Of a stretch of 12,521 nucleotides of DNA, positions 1 to 4,386 are shown piece after piece. This DNA comes from RGIG4079 sp045576735 (GTDB taxonomy: Bacteria; Bacteroidota; Bacteroidia; Bacteroidales; Muribaculaceae). Location of the stretch: positions 1 to 12,521 of the forward strand of contig JAZNGZ010000085.1 in NCBI GenBank assembly GCA_045576735.1, written 5' to 3'. The position numbers and the translations under genes were made by a program. Within the stretch, counting starts at the first letter, position 1, and every line of letters starts with the position of its first letter. The notes beneath the pieces were generated by a model. The model ran no database searches and was not told where the DNA came from. It saw only the letters and a list, made by a program, of their open reading frames with translations.

Positions 1-1
1 A

Positions 2-124
2 AAGGGAAAGCCTGCTAAAGTTGCGATGATCGCTGTAGTAAATAAACTTTTAAAACAAATTTTCGCGATTGTGAAAAATAATTGCTTTTATGATGAAAAT
101 TTTTCTAAAAATATTTGTTTTTGA
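2..124 (+). CDS. IS110-family transposase, C-terminal fragment (cut by window edge)
   Basis: Frame 2 is open from the left edge to the TGA at 122-124, giving 40 residues with no start inside the window. The peptide starts KGKPAKVAMIAVVNKLLKQ and continues IFAIVKNNCFYDENF. A Gly-Lys-Pro followed by K-VA-AV-NKLL, then an F-AIVK stretch and an acidic/aromatic tail, is how I know the end of the IS116/IS110/IS902 transposase domain (Transposase_20) to look in Bacteroidetes. These enzymes are RuvC-like DEDD recombinases, and in the IS110 group a non-coding bridge RNA guides them. The DEDD residues lie outside the window, so I cannot tell whether the element is intact. Its right end should lie between 125 and the pckA promoter. 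The identification is from memory of the family and the piece is short. Confidence 0.72.
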   Translation, partial: KGKPAKVAMIAVVNKLLKQIFAIVKNNCFYDENFSKNICF

Positions 125-148
125 ACACAGTTCATTCTGTCAAAAAAC

Positions 149-204
149 ATTCCGCACTCAGCGCTCCTCATTCCGCACTAAATATGCATTATGAATTAAG
201 ATTA
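149..204. repeat. degenerate heptanucleotide (7-bp) array
   Basis: Read in steps of seven from 149, the sequence gives ATTCCGC, ACTCAGC, GCTCCTC, ATTCCGC, then ACTAAAT, ATGCATT, ATGAATT and AAGATTA. The first four units share the pattern (A/G)(C/T)TC(C/A)nC, and the later ones share an AT-rich ATGnATT core. The 11-mer CATTCCGCACT recurs exactly at 148-158 and 169-179, a period of 21 (three units). The array sits between the transposase stop and the pckA promoter and has no coding potential I would trust. Confidence 0.55.
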
Positions 205-227
205 ACCGTAATAGTTAAAAATTATGA

Positions 228-270
228 ATACGGAAAAATTTCCTTATTGCAGTGCGTTTATACGGAAAAA
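228..270 (+). repeat. direct repeat ATACGGAAAAA upstream of pckA
   Basis: The 11-mer ATACGGAAAAA occurs at 228-238 and again at 260-270, 32 bp apart, about three helical turns. The second copy ends seven bases before the -7 element. It could be a pair of binding sites for a regulator of pckA, but an 11-mer with an A run in AT-rich DNA could also recur by chance. Confidence 0.4.
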
Positions 271-276
271 AGTTAC

Positions 277-284
277 TACCTTTG
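277..284 (+). promoter_or_regulatory. pckA promoter, -7 element TACCTTTG
   Basis: TACCTTTG matches the Bacteroidetes -7 consensus TAnnTTTG exactly. No good -33 TTTG lies at the usual 19-21 base spacing; the nearest candidates are TTTA at 257-260 and TTG at 247-249. Transcription would start near 290-292, leaving a leader of about 70 bases before the pckA ATG. The poor -33 element fits a promoter that needs an activator, but that is inference. Confidence 0.65.
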
Positions 285-358
285 TACTCGATTTTAAAGG
301 TGTAGTTTGATTTCACTGAAAAATATTATTAACTATTTATATATTAAAGTCTTACAAA

Positions 359-1963
359 ATGAGCAAAATCGATTTAAGCAAGTACGGTATTTCAGGTACT
401 ACTGAAATTGTTTACAATCCTTCTTACGAGCAACTCTATCAAGATGAAACATGCTCTTGCCTCGAAGGTTATGAAAAAGGTCAAGCTACTGAGCTTGATA
501 CAGTGAATGTGATGACCGGTATCTACACTGGTCGTTCTCCTAAAGACAAATATATCGTTAAAGACGCAACAAGCGAAAACACTGTATGGTGGACTTCAGA
601 CGAATATAAAAACGACAACAAGCCTGTAACAACAGAAACTTGGAACACTCTTAAAGACATCGCTGTTAAAGAACTTTCTAACAAAAAACTTTATGTTGTT
701 GACGGTTTCTGCGGTGCAAACATGGCTACTTGCTTGAAAGTGCGCTTCATTGTTGAAGTTGCTTGGCAAGCTCACTTCGTTAAAAACATGTTCATCCGTC
801 CTACTGAAGAACAACTCAAAGATTTCGAACCCGACTTCGTTGTTTACAACGCTTCTAAAGCAAAAGTTGAAAACTACAAAGAACTCGGTCTTAACTCTGA
901 AACTGCAGTTGTATTCAACTTGACTACTAAAGAACAAGTTATCATCAACACTTGGTATGGTGGTGAAATGAAGAAAGGTCTCTTCTCAATGATGAACTAC
1001 TTCAAACCACTCGAAGGCATCGCTTCAATGCACTGCTCGGCTAACACCGACATGGAAGAAAAGAGCACTGCTATCTTCTTCGGCCTTTCAGGTACCGGTA
1101 AAACAACTCTTTCTACCGACCCAAAACGTAAACTCATCGGTGACGACGAACACGGTTGGGACGACGAAGGTGTATTCAACTACGAAGGTGGTTGCTACGC
1201 TAAGGTTATCAACCTCGACAAAGAAAGCGAACCCGATATCTACAACGCTATCCGTCGTAACGCTCTTCTCGAAAACGTTACTGTTGACGCTGAAGGCAAA
1301 ATCGACTTCGCTGATAAGAGCGTAACTGAAAATACTCGCGTAAGCTATCCTATCAACCACATCGAAAACATCGTTAAACCTGTTTCTAAAGGGCCTCACG
1401 CTAAACAAGTGATCTTCCTTTCAGCCGACGCATTCGGTGTACTTCCTCCGGTTTCTATCTTGACTCCTGAACAAGCTAAATATTACTTCCTTTCAGGTTT
1501 CACTGCTAAATTGGCTGGTACTGAACGCGGTATCACTGAACCAACTCCTACTTTCTCAGCTTGTTTCGGTGCTGCATTCCTTTCACTCCACCCAACTAAA
1601 TACGGTGAAGAACTCGTGAAGAAAATGGAAGCTAACGGTGCTAAAGCATACTTGGTTAACACTGGTTGGAACGGTACCGGCAAACGTATCTCTATCAAAG
1701 ATACTCGCGGTATCATCGACGCTATCCTCGATGGCTCAATCAACAACGCTCCTACGAAGAAGATCCCTATGTTTGACTTCGAAGTACCAACTGCTCTTCC
1801 CGGCGTAGATCCTAACATCCTCGATCCTCGCGACACTTACACTAACGTGGAAGACTGGAACGTTAAAGCTAAAGACCTCGCTGAACGCTTCATCAAAAAC
1901 TTCAAGAAATTTGAAGGTAACGAAGCCGGTAAAGCACTCGTTGCAGCTGGTCCTCAACTCTAA
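359..1963 (+). CDS. pckA: phosphoenolpyruvate carboxykinase (ATP)
   Basis: This cytosolic enzyme interconverts oxaloacetate + ATP and phosphoenolpyruvate + CO2 + ADP. In gut Bacteroidetes it often runs in the carboxylating direction, fixing CO2 on the way to succinate and propionate. At 534 residues it has full family length. The substrate loop TGRSPKDKY is at 57-65, with Arg59 as the oxaloacetate-binding arginine. Tyr200, the Lys205-Lys206 pair and His225 (in MHCSAN) match the manganese and substrate ligands of the E. coli enzyme. The P-loop GLSGTGKTT is at 242-250, the Asp-Asp metal site LIGDDEHGW at 259-267, and Arg326 matches E. coli Arg333. No key residue is missing. The ATG at 359 gives the normal N-terminus and lies about 70 bases after the promoter. 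Codons are strongly biased (AAC, ATC, TTC, CGT, GAA), as expected for high expression, and unlike the neighbouring accessory genes. It appears to be transcribed alone. Confidence 0.98.
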   Translation: MSKIDLSKYGISGTTEIVYNPSYEQLYQDETCSCLEGYEKGQATELDTVNVMTGIYTGRSPKDKYIVKDATSENTVWWTSDEYKNDNKPVTTETWNTLKDIAVKELSNKKLYVVDGFCGANMATCLKVRFIVEVAWQAHFVKNMFIRPTEEQLKDFEPDFVVYNASKAKVENYKELGLNSETAVVFNLTTKEQVIINTWYGGEMKKGLFSMMNYFKPLEGIASMHCSANTDMEEKSTAIFFGLSGTGKTTLSTDPKRKLIGDDEHGWDDEGVFNYEGGCYAKVINLDKESEPDIYNAIRRNALLENVTVDAEGKIDFADKSVTENTRVSYPINHIENIVKPVSKGPHAKQVIFLSADAFGVLPPVSILTPEQAKYYFLSGFTAKLAGTERGITEPTPTFSACFGAAFLSLHPTKYGEELVKKMEANGAKAYLVNTGWNGTGKRISIKDTRGIIDAILDGSINNAPTKKIPMFDFEVPTALPGVDPNILDPRDTYTNVEDWNVKAKDLAERFIKNFKKFEGNEAGKALVAAGPQL

Positions 1964-1986
1964 TAGAGCATAACAACTCAATTATA

Positions 1987-2022
1987 AAAAGCCATAGCCC
2001 CACAAGGGCTGTGGCTTTTATC
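1987..2022 (+). terminator. rho-independent terminator of pckA
   Basis: A 14-bp stem pairs 1987-2000 with 2006-2019 around the loop CACAA, with one G-T wobble. The right arm runs into a T-rich tract (TTTTATCTTTTATT). It starts 24 bases after the pckA stop. The left arm begins with an A run, so it might also work on the other strand. Confidence 0.9.
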
Positions 2023-2035
2023 TTTTATTGCCACC

Positions 2036-2145
2036 GTTAGAAGCTAGTAGTTAGAAGCTAGTAGTTAGGAGATAGGAGATAGGAGTTAGAAGCTAGTAGC
2101 CCAGTTCCTATCTCCTCTCTCCTAACTCCTAACCCCTCTCTCCTC
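2036..2145. repeat. heptanucleotide array that switches orientation (palindromic)
   Basis: From 2036 to 2098 there are nine consecutive 7-bp units of the form GnTAGnA: GTTAGAA three times, GCTAGTA three times, GATAGGA twice and GTTAGGA once. After a 7-base spacer (2099-2105), units of the reverse complement follow in register from 2106: TCCTATC, TCCTCTC, TCCTAAC twice, CCCTCTC and a partial TCCTC. The arms 2064-2084 and 2106-2126 are complementary at 20 of 21 positions, giving a long hairpin with a 21-base loop. No T run follows, so it does not look like a terminator. It lies between the pckA terminator and the next promoter. Confidence 0.85.
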
Positions 2146-2146
2146 T

Positions 2147-2176
2147 AAAAAAATGCTATAACTTTTTTGGATTGTA
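2147..2176 (+). repeat. AT-rich promoter module, copy 1
   Basis: A 30-base segment, seven A's followed by TGCTATAAC and TTTTTTGGATTGTA, recurs almost exactly at 3024-3052, where it differs by one substitution and one T. Its TTTTTTGG block supplies the -33 region of the promoter at 2167-2197, so the repeat appears to carry a functional promoter half. Confidence 0.75.
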
Positions 2177-2197
2177 TCTTTTTTTGTACTAACTTTG
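2167..2197 (+). promoter_or_regulatory. promoter of the small exported protein gene
   Basis: A -33 TTG (2167-2169, within TTTTTTGG) is followed after 20 bases by TAACTTTG (2190-2197), which matches the -7 consensus TAnnTTTG. Transcription would start near 2204, about 32 bases before the ATG at 2236. An in-frame ATG at 2167 lies within the promoter, which rules it out as the start. Confidence 0.8.
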
Positions 2198-2235
2198 TTG
2201 AAAAGCAATTAGTACAAACAACTAAATCTATTATT

Positions 2236-2682
2236 ATGTTAAAGAAACTTATCATTGGGTTAACCTTAATCCTTGGCGCAACTTCATTGAATGCGCAATC
2301 ATCCGACTATGATGTTGCTAATGCATCAACCCCTGTTTATGACGACTTGGCATATTCGGCTCCGGCTTTCCCTGTTGGGGAAAAAATGAAAGGACGTGTA
2401 TATAGCCACGATGTGATGTTTGTATTCGCTCCTCTCTATCAGAAATACAATGGTTATATTGGTTACTATTATAAATTGAAGCAAGGCAACAAACATCGTT
2501 ATCGTCATTATATTGATTCTAAGTGGAATGTGTATAACTCAAATGGTCGCTACGAAGGTGAATTCTATTTCCCTTCTGATTTCGATATGTATGAAATTTA
2601 TTATCGTGACGGACGTAATGACTTCGGAGTGAAAATATTTGGAAATTGGGAAAAATATACCTACGATATATATTGGCCATAA
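2236..2682 (+). CDS. small tyrosine-rich exported protein, function unknown
   Basis: The product is 148 residues starting at the ATG at 2236. An upstream in-frame ATG would add 23 residues without signal-peptide character and lies inside the promoter. The N-terminus has Lys3-Lys4, a hydrophobic stretch (residues 5-18) and the cleavage site LNA-Q after Ala20, a standard Sec signal peptide. There is no cysteine at the +1 position, so it is not a lipoprotein. The mature part is about 128 residues, of which about 21 are tyrosine. It has a GYIGYYYKL segment and many alternating polar/aromatic positions, suggesting a small all-beta fold in the periplasm or outside the cell. I see no catalytic motif and recognise no family. 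It has its own promoter and terminator, so it is monocistronic. Confidence 0.82.
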   Translation: MLKKLIIGLTLILGATSLNAQSSDYDVANASTPVYDDLAYSAPAFPVGEKMKGRVYSHDVMFVFAPLYQKYNGYIGYYYKLKQGNKHRYRHYIDSKWNVYNSNGRYEGEFYFPSDFDMYEIYYRDGRNDFGVKIFGNWEKYTYDIYWP

Positions 2683-2734
2683 TAAGGTGAACCCATTTGT
2701 GGGGAGCGTTATAGAAATTCACTATAAAATGAGG

Positions 2735-2780
2735 GGAGATGTGTCAAAATTCAAATAATGACACATCTCCATTGTTTTTA
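2735..2780 (+). terminator. terminator after the small exported protein
   Basis: A perfect 12-bp stem pairs 2735-2746 (GGAGATGTGTCA) with 2759-2770 around a 12-base AT-rich loop. It is followed by ATTGTTTTTA. It starts 52 bases after the stop codon. The loop is larger than usual, so this could instead be some other symmetric element. Confidence 0.65.
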
Positions 2781-2920
2781 TACCCCTCAGTCGCTGCGCG
2801 ACAGCTCCCATAAAACAGTGACGCAATGTCGTTATCTTCTGGGCGTAAGTAAGTTGTATTATGTAAATAGTCCTCCCTTGCCCTTAGGGGAGGTGGCACG
2901 GAGTGCCGGAGGGGTTTATA
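2779..2920. repeat. REP/REPIN-like pair of inverted hairpin repeats
   Basis: Two related motifs face each other. The left one (2779-2809) on the minus strand reads GGGAGCTG, then a hairpin GTCGC-GCA-GCGAC arm pair, then GAGGGGTATA. The right one (2888-2920) on the plus strand reads GGGAGGTG, a hairpin GGCAC-GGA-GTGCC (2895-2907), then GGAGGGGTTTATA. The ends are thus imperfect inverted repeats (ACCCCTC at 2782-2788, GAGGGGT at 2909-2915). Each hairpin has a GGAG tetranucleotide on its 5' side, the arrangement known for REP sequences moved by RAYT (TnpA_REP) Y1 transposases. Inside, CCTCCC (2872-2877) can also pair with GGGAGG (2888-2893). No RAYT gene is in the window. Confidence 0.6.
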
Positions 2921-3015
2921 ATAGGATTTTGGCACACCGCTGTGCTATTTGGAATTTTATATTATGCTTCTTGCATCGCCGTTGTTTCAATCATGGCAAT
3001 CATGTCGCAGCAAGC

Positions 3016-3085
3016 TCTAATCCAAAAAAATACTATAACTTTTTGGATTGTAATCCAAAATTTCACTATGATTTTTTGGATTAGA
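3016..3085. repeat. four alternating copies of AATCCAAAAA/TTTTTGGATT
   Basis: A core word appears in alternating orientation: TCTAATCCAAAAA (3016-3028), TTTTTGGATT (3040-3049), AATCCAAAA (3052-3060) and TTTTTGGATTAGA (3073-3085). The outer pair is complementary over 13 bases and the first inner pair over 10, so several different hairpins are possible. The segment 3024-3052 is the second copy of the module at 2147-2176. The last copy provides the -33 region of the ATPase promoter. Confidence 0.75.
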
Positions 3086-3088
3086 GGA
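3060..3088 (+). repeat. direct repeat flanking the ATPase gene, left copy
   Basis: This 29-base segment starts ATTTCACTATGA, continues with a T run and GGATTAGAGGA, and recurs at 4254-4283 with one extra T as the only difference. The two copies bracket the ATPase gene. The central part CTATGA-T(6)-GGATT resembles the module at 2147-2176. Confidence 0.85.
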
Positions 3089-3114
3089 ATTTTTGACCTA
3101 TCTTTGTCAAAAAT
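3076..3114 (+). promoter_or_regulatory. ATPase gene promoter with overlapping inverted repeat
   Basis: A -33 TTG (3076-3078, in TTTTTTGG) and a -7 element TATCTTTG (3099-3106) are separated by 20 bases, matching the Bacteroidetes consensus. A perfect 9-bp inverted repeat, ATTTTTGAC (3089-3097) and GTCAAAAAT (3106-3114), flanks the -7 element with an 8-base spacer. A repressor bound there would block the promoter. The start would be near 3113, leaving only about 10 bases before the ATG. Confidence 0.75.
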
Positions 3115-3123
3115 AGGAACTTT

Positions 3124-4251
3124 ATGATACGTCGACAATTACAATCAACCATCGAGTCTCGACTTTTCAAAGGCAAGGCTATTATACTAATCGGAGCCAG
3201 ACAGGTGGGCAAGAGTACTCTTTTTGCGCAGATAGCCTCAACTCGCGAGGAGTCTATTATAAACTTAAATTGCGATGAGCCCGAAGTGAAAGAGTTATTA
3301 AGCGATTTAAACACCCAAGGGTTGCAGACATTGATAGGTAAAAATAAAATTATGATAATTGATGAGGCACAAAGGGTTAAAGATATAGGAATGACTCTAA
3401 AGCGTATAACCGACAATTTCCCCGACGTTCAATTGCTGGTTACAGGTTCGTCAGCTCTTGGATTACAAGACAAATTAAATGAACCTTTAACCGGTCGAAA
3501 ATATGAGTATCATTTATATCCAATCTCCACTGGAGAATTATATAGCAATGATGGTTTATTAAGAGTCAAACAATCGCTTGAAACACGTCTCATCTATGGC
3601 TCATATCCCGATGTGATTAATCATGCCGATGAGGCAAAAGAATTGTTGATGAATATCGCCGATAGTTACTTGTATAAAGACTTGCTGTCGCTCGATGACA
3701 TTCGTCGCCCCATGCTACTTGAAAAAATACTTATCGCCTTAGCATTACAAGTGGGGTCGGAAGTGTCATACAACGAGATAGCCCAAACAGTGGGTTCAGA
3801 CAGCAAGACGGTTGAGAAATATATCGATTTACTATCGAAGTGTTATATAATATTTCAACTAAACGCATTTTCGCGAAATATTCGCACCGAATTGAAAAAG
3901 AGTAAGAAAATATATTTCTATGACAATGGGATACGTAATGCCATATTGCAAAACTTTGCTCCTATCTCTCTGCGGCAAGATATTGGCGCGTTATGGGAGA
4001 ACTTTATAATCAGTGAACGCATTAAAGCCAATCACTATAACCGGCGATATGTAAAAAGCTATTTTTGGCGCACCTCAACTCAGCAAGAAATTGACTATAT
4101 TGAAGAATGCGATGGTGCATTTAGCGTTTTCGAGATGAAATGGAACCCTAAAAAAGCAAATACTACAATCCCTCAGTCGTTTCAAAAAAATTATAATGTA
4201 GCTGAAATCGCAATTGTCACCCCTATGAACTATTTGGAACATATAATCTAA
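3124..4251 (+). CDS. AAA family ATPase with DUF4143 domain
   Basis: This 375-residue cytosolic protein has the usual two-part layout of the AAA_14/DUF4143 family. The ATPase domain is at about 1-140, with Walker A GARQVGKST (24-32), Walker B IMIIDEAQ (76-83) and a sensor-like LLVTGSSAL (104-112). A helical part with a likely winged helix (EIAQTVGSDSKTVEKYIDLL, about 218-237) follows. The DUF4143 domain closes with FYDNGIRN (265-272), WENF (291-294) and a C-terminal pattern EID (322-324) followed by EMK (337-339), which resembles a PD-(D/E)XK nuclease core. Such genes are abundant and often multi-copy in Bacteroidetes and archaea; their role is unproven. The ATG at 3124 follows a strong promoter directly. 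The gene stands alone and is flanked by near-identical direct repeats, suggesting a cassette-like insertion or duplication. It is intact. Confidence 0.92.
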   Translation: MIRRQLQSTIESRLFKGKAIILIGARQVGKSTLFAQIASTREESIINLNCDEPEVKELLSDLNTQGLQTLIGKNKIMIIDEAQRVKDIGMTLKRITDNFPDVQLLVTGSSALGLQDKLNEPLTGRKYEYHLYPISTGELYSNDGLLRVKQSLETRLIYGSYPDVINHADEAKELLMNIADSYLYKDLLSLDDIRRPMLLEKILIALALQVGSEVSYNEIAQTVGSDSKTVEKYIDLLSKCYIIFQLNAFSRNIRTELKKSKKIYFYDNGIRNAILQNFAPISLRQDIGALWENFIISERIKANHYNRRYVKSYFWRTSTQQEIDYIEECDGAFSVFEMKWNPKKANTTIPQSFQKNYNVAEIAIVTPMNYLEHII

Positions 4252-4253
4252 TA

Positions 4254-4283
4254 ATTTCACTATGATTTTTTTGGATTAGAGGA
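4254..4283 (+). repeat. direct repeat flanking the ATPase gene, right copy
   Basis: This 30-base segment matches 3060-3088 apart from one extra T. It starts three bases after the ATPase stop codon and lies 103 bases before mutS. It carries the TTTTTTTGG block used as -33 at the other copies. A TAAAATTTG at 4296-4304 lies 30 bases on instead of 27, so whether it drives mutS is uncertain. Confidence 0.85.
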
Positions 4284-4304
4284 TTTTTTCATGGGTAAAA
4301 TTTG
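4271..4304 (+). promoter_or_regulatory. possible promoter for mutS-rlmN
   Basis: A -33-like TTGG (4271-4274) from the repeat is followed by TAAAATTTG (4296-4304), a -7 element with one base too many. The alternative TAGTTTTTG (4316-4324) also has an extra base and lacks a -33 partner. No consensus -7 is present in the 135 bases before mutS, so this assignment is weak. Confidence 0.35.
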
Positions 4305-4386
4305 GGTGAGAGAGGTAGTTTTTGTAATTTTACAATTCTATTTTGAGGCTAAAATCAGCCCCACTAACCATTAAAAACCTATAGCC

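Larger units (their letters stand above)
2683..3123. other. 441-base intergenic region, repeat-rich, no gene
   Basis: In order, this gap holds a hairpin terminator (2735-2780), a REPIN-like pair of hairpins (2779-2920), a further small hairpin GCACA/TGTGC (2932-2945), and a set of AT-rich repeats and the promoter of the ATPase gene (3016-3114). Open frames crossing it, such as one running 2903-3127, read through the repeats, lack any start context and end in the ATPase promoter. I do not accept them as genes. Confidence 0.7.

Noticed and set aside
115..297. A 60-codon plus-strand open frame upstream of pckA
   Set aside because: It runs through the heptad array and the pckA promoter, overlaps the transposase end, has low-complexity content and no family resemblance.
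596..1981. Several minus-strand open frames opposite pckA
   Set aside because: They are shadows caused by the strong codon bias of pckA; the plus-strand frame is certain and the antisense products look like no protein.
2036..2145. Possible CRISPR array
   Set aside because: The unit is 7 bp without spacers; a tandem repeat explains it.
2167..2235. Earlier in-frame ATG for the small exported protein (23 extra residues)
   Set aside because: It lies on the -33 box and upstream of the -7 box, so it would not be in the mRNA, and it would bury the signal peptide.
2758..3084. A 108-codon plus-strand frame across the intergenic repeats
   Set aside because: It starts in the terminator loop and right arm, covers both REP motifs and has no protein-like composition.
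3016..3088. Terminal inverted repeats of an insertion sequence enclosing the ATPase gene
   Set aside because: The right flank is a direct, not inverted, copy, and there is no transposase gene between the repeats.
2903..3127. A 74-codon plus-strand frame with a hydrophobic stretch that could look like a membrane miniprotein
   Set aside because: It starts inside the REP hairpin and runs through AT-rich repeats into the ATPase promoter; hydrophobicity comes from T-rich codons.
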